NCBI GenBank assembly: GCA_012845835.1
Contig: JABAKD010000015.1
Span: 4,478,278 to 4,542,277, forward strand
DNA: 64,000 bases
Source of the DNA: Undaria pinnatifida
Taxonomy: Eukaryota > Sar > Phaeophyceae > Laminariales > Alariaceae
Reading direction: 5' to 3'
Positions 12,225-22,329 of this stretch are shown here, in pieces. Under the pieces are notes generated by a model. The model was not told the origin of the DNA. It saw nothing but the letters and a program-made list of their open reading frames with translations, and searched no databases. Every line of letters begins with the position of its first letter. Position 1 is the stretch's first letter. The translations under genes were made by a program, and so were the position numbers.

Positions 12225-12710
12225 GATTGTCGGCTGTCATTGTCGTACGTGACAATCGTTTTCGGGTTTGCTTCGATCAGCAGATTGGAGGTTATTGCCG
12301 TGCCGGTCCTCTTTCTATATACGGCAATTTATCAAGTTCAACTGCAACGGCTTTGGTACACATTCATCCTGAGCTGCAGGAACATACGATACGTGTGGGT
12401 ATGTCAGATTTGAAGCCACGCGGTCTGTTGCAGACACCACCGCCGTTCCCGTGTTGTGATGACGCGGTTCTTTTGCGGGCTTCGATCTATCACACCAGGC
12501 ACCTGGTACCGCATACCAGTACTAAGTACTACAGCACCTGGTAGATAAGGTGTCCCTGCAGCTCACGGGGTTCAGCCTACGCTGGCGCGGTTGAGGTTGA
12601 AGCATTGTCACGTTTAGGATAGAGGACCGGCACCAGAACAAAATCCAACCTGCTCATCGAGACAAGCCCGAGGACGATTGCCACGGGCGACAGCGACAAC
12701 CGACAACCTC
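12225..12710. repeat. Diverged inverted repeat
   Basis: Plus-strand 12225-12325 and minus-strand 12710-12625 translate to related peptides (RLSAVIVVRDNR versus RLSVVAVARGNR, both ending AGPLS), so they are reverse copies about 85-100 bp long separated by 300 bp. The inter-arm region carries CAGGCACCTGGTACC-type palindromic phrases that recur in the window. Confidence 0.6.
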
Positions 12711-12892
12711 ATCATGATGGATACACTCTCGATTGTTCCCGAGCGCTGTTGCACTCGTAAATTTTCACTTTCGTGGCACAAACTTTTAAACCTGCACACC
12801 ACAGCAGCTGTCGTCGTACACTAGCCAAGTTACAAATTCAACGTGTGTCGCAGCGACCTGGTATCATAGGCTCGGTACGACAGACGCATCTC

Positions 12893-13440
12893 CAACACCC
12901 GAGACCATTAGTATTGTGTTTGCCTTGTGTCATTCTTCTTCTGCGGGGAGAGCCAGCTAGATCCCGTGCGCTTGACCCCAATACCATTCGTTGAAGCTCT
13001 TTATTTCACGTAGAGGTATATTTTACTGCTACAACATGATTCAGATATATATATATATGTCATACTGGATTTCCTCTCTAAAGTCTGTAACCTTTCTCCC
13101 TTCTCTTCGTACAATTTCTGCCCTTCAGGGATAGCGTTGCTTGCTGAGAAATACAAGGGGTGTTCACCTCCAACACCCGAGACCATCAGTATTGTGCTTG
13201 CCTTGTGTCATTTTTCTCCTGCGGGGAGAGCCGGCTGGATCCCGTGCGCTTGACCCCAACACCACTTGTTGAAGCTCTTTATTGTACGTGGAGGTACATT
13301 TTACTGCTACAACATGATTCAGATATATACGCCATACTGGGTTCCTCTCTTGATGTCCGTAACCTTTCTCCCTCCTCTTTGTACAATTTCTGCCCTTCAG
13401 GGATACCATTGCTTGCTGAGAAATACAAGGGGTGTTCATC
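12893..13440 (+). repeat. Two-copy tandem duplication upstream of F-box gene
   Basis: Copy 1 (12893-13169) and copy 2 (13170-13440) each run from CCAACACCCGAGACCAT to GAAATACAAGGGGTGTTCA. Differences include an expanded AT dinucleotide in copy 1. Copy 2 ends directly at the ATG of the F-box-like frame, so the duplication covers its leader and probably its promoter. Confidence 0.9.
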
Positions 13441-14529
13441 ATGGGTCAATTGCCGCAGAAAGCCCTGTACATGCCCGAGCTTCTGGGAGGCATTCTCCGC
13501 TGCCTTGGGCCGCTCGACTGGCTCAGATGTGCCGCCGTCTGCCCATGGTGGTCAGCGGCGATACTCGGGGGTGGCAATAGTCATGGTGGTGGTCATCGCG
13601 GTGCTTTTCAGCGCGCATCCACCCCAGTGGACGCCGACAAAGCCGTGGGATTCGCGACGAAAACGGACGCTCTTGAGATCGTTGGGTCCTCAACGAGACA
13701 AGACGCTGACAATTCCGTGGAGTCCGAAATGGATTTAAACGTCGACTACGCCGTGGGATCTGGGATCGAAACGGACGCCGATGAGGCCGTGGGGTCTGCG
13801 AACATGACGAAAACAGGCGATGAGGACACCGTAGGGTCCGCTTCAAAAGTTGGTGCCGACAAAGTCGTGGGGTTCGCGAAGGGAACGGGCGCCGAAAAGG
13901 CAGTGGAGTTTGCTCTGGAAACGGATACCTTTAAATCTGCGACGGAACCAGACACCGGCAAAGCCATGGGGCCCGCCGCGGAATCGGACTCTGACGAGAC
14001 CGTGGGGTCCGCGGCGGCATCGGATACAGACATGACTATAGATTTCGCCACGGCAACGGGCGCCGACAGCTCCTTGGAATATGTGGCAAAATCGGGCCTC
14101 GGCAAGGTCGGGCGATCGGCGACGGAAACGGAAGCTGACAACACCGTGGGATCTGCGACGAAATCGGATGCCTGCAAGACCGTGGCATCCGCACCAGAAT
14201 CGGAGTCTGACCAGGCGGTGGGGTCCGCGGCGAAAACGGACGCCGACAAGGCCGTGTCCTCCGCAACGGAAACGGAAAGTGTAGAATCCTCGACGGAAAC
14301 GGGCGCTGCCGTGAGATCCGCCACGGGATCGGACGTGGGCAAAGCCGTGGGATCTGCATTTGGAACGGAAGCCGACAACGCCGTGGGGCCCGCAACGGAA
14401 ACGCACGCCAACGAGTCCGCAACGGAAATGGGCGCGGACAAGGCCGTGGGGCCTGCGACGGAGTCGAATATCAACAGTCCGTGGGGTCCGCGACCGAAAC
14501 GAATGCCGACGAGGCCGTTGGATCCGTGA
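13441..14529 (+). CDS. F-box-like protein with 12-residue repeat tail
   Basis: The frame starts at ATG 13441 and ends at TGA 14527-14529 (362 aa). Residues about 10-40 read PELLGGILRCLGPLDWLRCA then VCPWWSAAI, matching the F-box pattern (LP-x-ELL-x2-IL-x2-L, then D-x-LR-x-A-x-VC-x2-W). An F-box would dock a substrate receptor onto Skp1 in an SCF ubiquitin ligase. After residue 60 the protein is about two dozen imperfect copies of a 12-residue unit of the form ADKAVGSATETD, acidic and rich in Ala, Ser, Thr and Asp, with no known fold. The same DNA repeat continues to about 15090 in another frame, so the stop at 14529 may be a frameshift within the array and the original protein longer. An intact antisense frame covers the same array. 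The F-box match is clear in shape but short, and expression is unproven. Confidence 0.55.
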   Translation: MGQLPQKALYMPELLGGILRCLGPLDWLRCAAVCPWWSAAILGGGNSHGGGHRGAFQRASTPVDADKAVGFATKTDALEIVGSSTRQDADNSVESEMDLNVDYAVGSGIETDADEAVGSANMTKTGDEDTVGSASKVGADKVVGFAKGTGAEKAVEFALETDTFKSATEPDTGKAMGPAAESDSDETVGSAAASDTDMTIDFATATGADSSLEYVAKSGLGKVGRSATETEADNTVGSATKSDACKTVASAPESESDQAVGSAAKTDADKAVSSATETESVESSTETGAAVRSATGSDVGKAVGSAFGTEADNAVGPATETHANESATEMGADKAVGPATESNINSPWGPRPKRMPTRPLDP

Positions 14530-15090
14530 CAGACACGGGTGCTAATTGAGCCATCGGGATCGCCACGAAAACGAACGCTGCCGACGCCGTGGGATGCGTA
14601 ACAAAATGAGACTATGTCGAGGCCGTGGGATCCGCGACAGAACCGACCGCCGACAAAGCCATGAGCACCGTGACAGAACCGGACATTTGGCGAGGCTGCG
14701 GAATCCACGACGGGAACAGACGCGGACAAGGCGGCGGGGTCCACGCCGGACACGGATGCCGACGGCGTATTGGTATCCGTGACGGACCCAGACTCCAATG
14801 ACTCCGTGAGATCCGCAGCGAAATTGATTGTCGACAGTATCGTGGTATCCGCGATTGTCGACAATATCGTGGTATCCGCGATTACGACGGAAATGGAATC
14901 CAACATTGAAAATACCGTGACGCCCGCGATGGAATCGTACGTCGGCGACGCCATGGGATCCGCGATGGAATCGGACGTTGCCAATGCTGTAAGATCGGGG
15001 ACGGAACCGAACGCCGGCGAGAGCGTGGGCTTGGAGACGGAAACGGACGCCCGCAAAGTCATAGGATTCGCGACGGAAACGGACGCTTGA
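13640..15090. repeat. 36-bp coding minisatellite
   Basis: Imperfect 36-bp units built on GACGCCGACAAGGCCGTGGG followed by a TCCGCGACGGAAACG-type phrase. Because the period is a multiple of three, more than one frame stays open, including a 508-codon frame on the minus strand (13746-15272). Beyond 14529 the plus-strand coding frame is shifted and stops occur near 14549. Confidence 0.85.
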
Positions 15091-17600
15091 CGCCGCCGCG
15101 AAATCCGCGACGGCTTCAGACGTCGACAAGGAAACGGATGTCGACGAGTCCCGGGGCATAGTGCGACGGAAACGGGCGCCGGTAGGGCTGTAGAACCCGA
15201 GTAAAATTCGCCTGCCGCGGGGGCGGACACCCCGCACGACACTCTGCTTTGACCGTTTTGCCGACTACACATGCCCTTCGCGTACCGGTAATGCCGTGGA
15301 CGCCGGCCACCCGCGTGGCGAGCGGAAGAGACAGGCCGTGTGGCGTTCGCCGGGCAGAGTGATATCGATCTAGGTTGAGCACCAGGCAGATAACTGTGGC
15401 GAGTTTTCGCGAGTGATGGCGGACGAGCGAGTCCGCCTTGGATGCTACTTTTTGCGCAATTCTTCCTGGCCCGTTCGTGGAATGTGAGTTTGCGTGATAT
15501 GAGGCACGCGTTTCCTTGCGGTAGCGGTTCGTCATAGTCTACTGGATGGACTGTTGCTCGGCACGTGCGGTGGCACGCCCGCGGGCCCTGGCACCCTTCT
15601 GCCGGAGGACGAAATGCTTGCCCGGTGTACTGGCGCCCCTAGACAGCGGTAGCGGACTCTCGTAGTCTTTTGTGCGTCCAGAAAACAAAGTGGCGATGGA
15701 CGAGAGCCTCGGCGCGCGTGGGATCGGCGTCGCTGTCTCCACCAAAGATGTCGGATTACTGCAGTACGGCCTTACAGCGAGGTCGCTCTAGCGGCCAGTA
15801 ACTGATCTGGGCCGCCGAAACTACGTCACACCCTCTACCCCCTATTTACAAGAGCGGCACCACAACGCGAACCAAAATAATGAGATACAAACTCAGATAA
15901 GTTGGGATAGAAAGCGTGCAAATCCGGCAACACGGAACGAGGAGGGCGCATCTTCGTGAACCGGGCGCGCGTCAAAAGGTCCCCCAGGCGAAGGATGCGA
16001 TAGGGGTGGTACTCCCATTTTTCCTGTCCGTTTTTGGGCCACTAGGGCGAGTGATGTTGTCCCTCACTCAAAAATGTGTCTGTTTGTTTGGCGCGGCGTA
16101 ATAAACAGTGCCATGGCAGTGCTTATTCGACAATCAAACAGCACGAAATGCTGTTGAATAGGGTAGCCACTCGCGCAAGTGGCGCCATGCCGCTGAATTA
16201 CAGGCTGTAGAATTGACTGTTAATAGTACAATACTGCCGCAGCTTGATCGGCAACCTCAGTGGCGGTGCTGCCTCATGCTCGGAGATTTCGTGTGTTCGT
16301 GTATTTCGCTGATGAGTATGTTTCGCTGATGAACCTTGTACGTTTTGTAGCTCTTGGCACAGGTATATGAAATGCCGCATTTCGGAGTTATGGGGCATTA
16401 GATAGTTCTGGGTTGTTGCATTCTAGACGTAGATGTAAGGACCGTTGAGTTGTAACATGAAATGAAAATGGTGCTTACATTTCCGTCCAGCATGGTGTTC
16501 AACAGAAGGCGATACTCATATATACAAAGCTCTGTTTATTGCATGCTCGGAAGAGAAGGATCGTTAATTGCTGGAGAAGGAGGCGTGTGGAAGCTTGTAT
16601 TATTGGTCTGCTCGCGTGGCAAGATTTGGGGGGCATTGTTGGTGATGTCCTGAGTTTGGTCTGAAGCACGCGGCGTGAATACAACATGTACAAATGGCCG
16701 GCTTCTCCGACCACGCGGAGGGGTAGATTTGCCGGTAGACGAAGTAACGGTCTCCGTCGATGTTGGGACCGGCATATCACGGTTTATTGTAAGAGCGAAC
16801 TAGGCATGTTTATATCGGGGTCTAGGGAGGGTTTTGGGCGTGGGCGGAGACGAGCGCAAACTAGCGCCCTCCCTACCTCGCTGTTGAGAGCAGACCTCAC
16901 GAGTAGGTTAGCAAGACCGAGTTGAGCACAAGCGAGTCGGGGTTCTTGCTGGGAGCGTCAGCAGATCGACGTGGCCACTGGGTTGGCCAACCCAGCCAGA
17001 AGTCCGCGCCTCTCCCTTCTTCCTATTCCTCCCCCCCCCTTTTTTTTTCGACAGGGGGGAGGAGGAAGGAGAGTTAGGTAGCTGGGGGTTCCGTGATTTT
17101 TGTTTTTTTCTCGAGTGGAGGAGTCGAATGGTACGGTACCATTCGGAGGCTTGGTAGTCCGAGACGATTGAAGGCGGTGTTACTTAAGAACTCGGCTGAT
17201 ATCATAGTAAGCATGGCTCCATGCAAAAAGGGTACGGGCAAACGCACGGGAGTCCAGAAGCAGCAGCCTTGCGTCACCACTCGACCGAAGGGGAACTTTG
17301 TAATACGTACCAATGTGAAAAGGTCCTGTATCCCAGAACGGCCGAAGTCGCGAAGATCGAGGCGGAAGATCCCTGGGTCCCTTGTCGCCACCGTTACGGC
17401 CGGTGTAGCCGAGCGTTCTCTTTAGTTCGTTTAGCAAGGAGAGGTGCTAGAGCTCAGTCTAACCAAGAGGGGTCATGGAGGCTATCGTCCTTACATGCCT
17501 CGCCTCTCGGTCTTGGTTCCGTGCCCTGATATTCAGTCAGGTGCACGACGGAAGATCCCGTCAGGATACCAGATTCAGGACCGACCCTCTGTGAAATCAG
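15091..17600. other. Intergenic, no gene recognised
   Basis: Overlapping short frames on both strands, for example near 15116-15745 and 17074-17529, carry no recognisable motif and conflict with one another. A C- and G-rich tract with T9 occurs at 17030-17070. No repeat family was identified. Confidence 0.35.
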
Positions 17601-17609
17601 ATGTTGGTT

Positions 17610-18885
17610 GAATAGTACTACCCACTGGCCCACGCCAACAAAATATATGTTTGCGAGTCCGCCAATTGACTCTCACCGACTTCGTAACAAGGATCTCCGG
17701 GGCTCTCTCCCCTCGCCACGCACTACCGTAGTACTCAGGAGCAAACTATAATGACCATTCACGTCTCCAGCGCGCACGCTCGCAAATACGTTATTTCCTT
17801 CTTGCTTTTCCCGGAAAAAGCGGAAATATGAAGTCGGTGGGATTCGAACCCACTACATGTCTTGTGTTGGTCATGTAGCACTACCCACTGCACCACGCAG
17901 TCAGTGACTACGTCGGCCAGTGGGTAGTGCTATATAAGCAACGAAAGATAAGTCGAGGGTTTGAGTCCCATCGACTTCATATTTCCGCTTTTATCCGGGA
18001 AAAGCAAATAAGAAAATAACGTATTTGCGAGCGTGCGCGCTGGAGACGTGAATGGCTATGATAGTTTGCCCCAGAGTACTACGGTAGTGCGTGGCGAGGG
18101 GAGAAAGCCCCGGAATTCCCTGTTGCGAAGTCGGTGAGAGTCAATTGGCGGACTCGCAAACATATTTTTTGTTGATTATATAGAACTGCCCACGTAGTCA
18201 CGTGACTACGTGGGCCAGTGGGTAGTTCTATATAACCAACAAAAGATTCTCCGGGGCTCTCTCCCCTCGCCACACATTACCGTAGTACTCAGGAGCAAAG
18301 TATCATAACCATTCACGTCTCCAGCGCGCACGCTCGCAAGTACATATTATTTCCTTCTTGCATTTCCCGGAAAAAATCGGAAATATGAAGTCTGTGGGAC
18401 TCGAACCCACGACATATCTCTTGTCTGTTACATAGAAATACCCACTAAACCACGTAGTCCCATGGCTACGTAAGTTTAGTGGGCAGTGCTATACGAGTAT
18501 AACCAACAAAAGATATGTTTGCGCCAATTGACTCTTACCGACTTTGTAACAGGGATCTCCGGGGCTCTATCCCCCCGCCGCGCACTACCGCAGTACTCAG
18601 GAGCAAACTATCATAACCATTCGCGTCTGCGCTCAGGAGCAAACTATCCTAACCATTCACGTCACGTGACTACGTTGGCCAGTTGGTAGTTCCATATGAC
18701 CAACAAAAGATATGTCGTGGGTTCGAGTCCCACAGACGGGAAAAAACAAATTGTTGGTTATACAGAACTACCCACTGGCCAACGTAGTAACGTGACAACG
18801 TCGGCCACTAGGTAGTGCTATATAACCAACAAGAGATATGTCGTGGGTTCGAGTCCCACCAACTTCATATTTCCGCTTTTTTCCA
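17610..18885. repeat. Nested cluster of tRNA-derived SINE-like units
   Basis: At least five plus-strand heads (about 17900, 18205, 18465, 18666 and 18791) and two or more minus-strand heads (about 17830-17905 and 18380-18470) are present. A good head has an A box (GGCCAGTGGGTAGTGC), about 25 nt later a B box with a perfect five-pair T-arm-like stem (GTGGGTTCGAGTCCCAC), then TTCATATTTCCGCTTTT and the body with GCGAGCGTGCGCGCTGGAGA. Units are arranged head to head around GTCACGTGACTACG-type palindromes. One head (18205) has lost the B box. Acceptor stems do not pair, excluding functional tRNAs. Confidence 0.75.
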
Positions 18886-20660
18886 AGGAAAGAAAACGCT
18901 TACTCTGGAGTTGATCTAGGTATATCCTAGATGCGTTCTCAACACATTGTTCAGTGCGGCCGCACGTACTATTATTTCTGTGCTCCGCGTGGTGGCTGTG
19001 CTGCGTCACCACGGGCATATTTGACGTTTAGTATTTTTGTCTTATTTTATTTTCGCTGAAGTCTTTTCGTGGCGTGTGCGCCTGACTATCGTGCGAGGTC
19101 GACAAGTTGATTTACCATGATGAGTGCGTCAAGTTGTGACATCGATTTTGGCTGGGGCGGAGTCGCGTGGCCATTCCCTGTGTGTAGTTTTGCTGAACAA
19201 TTTGTGACTAGACGGTGGAGTAAGTTGTCGTTCTGCCCTATTTCCAACGTCTTTAGATTATAGCTCATGGGCGAGTAATGTCCCGCTTCTTGGAGTGCCA
19301 TGTACGTTTTGGGTACAACAACTGTTACGCATCTTCTCCTTGCCCCGGCTATCCCCACCGCAATGCCGGTTAGAGTGCACGTCAGAGCATGGCAGACACT
19401 TGTTCGTACGTGTGCCTACTAATGAGTCAACCTGGTAGCCAACTTGTTCGTACGTGCTTGTGGTATGCCGCGGAGCATCTGATAATTTTATTAGCGCTAT
19501 ATCCAAGGGTACGGGAAGAAAAAAATTCGAGACCCCCCCCCCCCCCCCCCCCCTACCCCCCCCCCCCCCCCCGGGTCAGCCGTCCGAAAAAAAAGTTTTT
19601 TTTCCAAAAGTAACATTGATTTCAAGCTTGTTGTCGATGGTTGGTCAGCAAGATAGCACCCATGCACTGTCGCAACGACATATCCAGAGCGATTAAACAA
19701 AGTATATCGTGCTTTCGGGCTGTTGTTGGTTGCTGTCTTGTTTTTTCAATTGTTTGTTCGGTGTGTTGTCGATACTTTGTGTTTTCCCACATTGATTTGT
19801 CTAGAAATCCTCGCCACACACAACGCTACACCCAGCATGAGTTTAGCACGCCCGACCCAACTTGCAAGTAACTTGAGCCAACCCAAATAAAATTCACCAC
19901 GCCACAGACAATGAGATGATGATGATTGCTGTAGACTACTAGTAGTAGTACTTCATCCCCTTGCTCCCCGCCTCCGGCCTCAAGCTTGCCCCCCTCCCCT
20001 TTGCCAAGTTCGGCCGTTGCAACAGTCGCTGCGTTCAGACGCGGAAACATTCCGGCGTTTGGCCGCAAGTGACCTTCCCTCTCCCCGCCCCCGGCAGGGC
20101 TGCCTTGTTCCTCGTCTCACTCTACTTGTTCGAGACGCCTTTTTGAACTGTAATGGAGTGCCCTCCGTAGAAGGATAGTTTTATAGATTCGACGTGAAAC
20201 CATGTGACATGAGATGTCACATTCACGTCAAGGCCATCATAGATGGGCGATAATGTAGGTGACGATGATGGGACAAGCAGGACGCCCCACATCTCACTAC
20301 CTGCTCTACCAGCTGTACCTGCTATACTTGCTCTGCCCTGCACTACCGTGTGCCAAGGGCCTGTGTTGTCTGTCTTTTAGAGTCCAATGAAGAGGAAATA
20401 ATGTATAAGTTTTTGAGTCTATCCAGCGAGCCATGAGGAGAGACCAAACAAGGGCACCGGAACCCATGAGGAGCACGCTTCCCAACACCGACCAACCACG
20501 CATCCCCCACTCGGAGTACCACCACAGAACCCTAACCCGACCGGCCCTACTTACGCCCGAAATTATGTTGTTAGAGGCAACCCCCCCGGCCGTCTCCCCG
20601 GCTGCCCCCCCCTCCCTCTTGTTGTATTTCCTCTTCCTCCTCCTCCTCTTCATCTTCTTC
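18886..20660. other. Intergenic, no gene recognised
   Basis: Contains two adjacent C tracts at about 19533-19582. Short frames on both strands lack motifs. Confidence 0.4.
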
Positions 20661-20667
20661 CCACTCT

Positions 20668-21130
20668 AAAATCAAGTCACTAGGTTCATATTGGAATTAG
20701 TGTTGCTTGGATTTTATGTAGGAATTAGTGTTGTGCCGTTGTTTAGATAGGATTTGACGGTGTATGTCGGATGTATGTATGTATGTATGTATAGTACTCC
20801 CTCCATACATAGTCCCACCACGATCACATCAAATACATACATACATACTCCTTAAGGACTTAGGGCACCTTCTCCCCCGACTCTAAAATCAAGTCACTAG
20901 GTTTATATAGGACTTACTGTTGCTTGGATTTTATGTAGGAATTAGTGTTGTGCCGTTGTTTATAAAGGATTGACGGTGTATGTATGTACTCCCTCCATAG
21001 TCCAACCACGATCATATCAAATACTACTCCTTTTTTAGGACTTACTTAGTGCACCTTCTCTCCCCACTCTAAAATCAAGTCAATACGTTTATATAGGAAG
21101 TAGTGTTGCTTGGATTTTATATAGGAATTA
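20668..21130 (+). repeat. Tandem repeat, about 200-bp unit
   Basis: Two and a half copies. Each starts near CTCTAAAATCAAGTCA and includes TTGCTTGGATTTTAT, GGAATTAGTGTTGTGCCGTTG and a (GTAT)n/(CATA)n microsatellite. The first copy has the longest GTAT run. The third copy is cut off by a C tract at 21140. Confidence 0.85.
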
Positions 21131-21559
21131 GTGTACTGAGACCCCCCCCCCCCCCTCGGCCGGTCCAAAATGAAAAAAAGGGGTGTGGGTCACGGACTTT
21201 TTTTTTACGCACCCTTGCTATATCAGTTATGTATGTTCATCCCTTTCCTGCCTTTCGCTTCCGTTTCCCGAGGGAAGGGAGGGTGGGCGCAGGTGGTGGG
21301 CTTGGCGCGATTTGCAAACCTTTTCTTCGGTTCGGTAAGCGGCTATTAGTTCGTGACATTGGGGTATTTCGTCCGCGCGGTACACGAGATCGGATTCTGG
21401 GCCGTAACCTCGGAGTCTCAAGCGGTACTTGAAGTTATGGGGGCTTTTTCTTCCTGGCCCACAGTTAGTTGTGATCGACTACCCTGTCTACGATGCAGGA
21501 CGCAATTTTGGGTTGTACTGCGTCTGGATGGTCTAACTCGGGTAGGGGAATAGGCTCCC

Positions 21560-22075
21560 CTAAAACAATTCCGCCAGCTTCTCAAATTGAGGTGCGGGTG
21601 GCGTCTCTCGTTGATGGTCGGGCTTTTTATGGGCGAGGTGGACTGACACCTGTCGGGTGTCGTTCGTGAGTCGTACTCTATACACCACGGGTGACAATTG
21701 TGAGCAGACGACATGCGGTCCTCGCCATGGTAATAGCAGTTTTGGGTTGGCCCATCCGAATCCTGCTAAGGTCTGTACACGAGTACTTCCTGTCCAGGTT
21801 GAAACACCGGGTACGGTTTTAAGTTTGCTATTATTCTGTTCTGCCTGTTTGTCTGCACGCTCGGTTAAGTTTCGGCGTGCGAGCTCAAAAAAAAATTGCA
21901 AATTGTCCCGTGTGTTTTGTGGGAATTCCTCGGCGTCTGATGTTCTTCCTACATAAGGAATACCGAGGATTGTATCGACTGGGAGTCGATATGACTCTTT
22001 TAGGCCTGACGTTGCAGGTGTCCATCCGTATACACGCGTAATCTGAGTTTTACGATCTATACGTTATACATGCTA
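21560..22075 (-). pseudogene. Ty3/gypsy-type integrase C-terminal remnant
   Basis: On the minus strand an open frame of about 170 codons ends at a stop at 21560. It reads a GWTPATSGLKESYRLPVD-type segment, which corresponds to the end of the integrase catalytic core in LTR-retrotransposon Pol (TG-x-TP ... RLPVD). Then comes a basic linker with LARRNLTERADKQAEQNN, and then PKLLLPWRGPHVV followed by LSPVVYRVRL, the GPY/F-like SH3 module that follows integrase. No reverse transcriptase, RNase H or LTRs were found around it, so it is a 5'-truncated relic. A second frame overlapping it at 21418-21714 is a shadow. Confidence 0.75.
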
Positions 22076-22329
22076 CCATGTTTATCACACCAATCTCGTA
22101 TCCCAACAAGACCAAACGTTCGCTGCAGAGATACGCCTCGACATATCCATCGAGCACACGAGCTCACCAGAACACCAGAACATAGCGAGCAGCGCATTGC
22201 CCAAGGGAAAAACAGGATGGGGGTTTAGCTCCAGGCTGGGGCTACCCCGGAAGATTCTAAAAACAAAAACAGTGAACTTACCTTACGCGTTGCGGAAGCG
22301 TTGTATGCTCCTTGGTAATAGACTAGTCT

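Noticed and set aside
13746-15272. 508-codon minus-strand gene
   Set aside because: The frame is open because a 36-bp repeat preserves the reading frame on both strands. It has no recognisable domain, while the opposite strand has an F-box and a good ATG.
17074-17529. Gene suggested by four overlapping frames
   Set aside because: Frames on both strands are similar in length, carry no motif and exclude each other; no splice or family support.
17830-18870. Functional tRNA genes
   Set aside because: A and B boxes and a perfect T-arm-like stem are present, but no seven-pair acceptor stem or anticodon stem can be formed, and several near-identical heads occur in inverted layout with a shared non-tRNA body.
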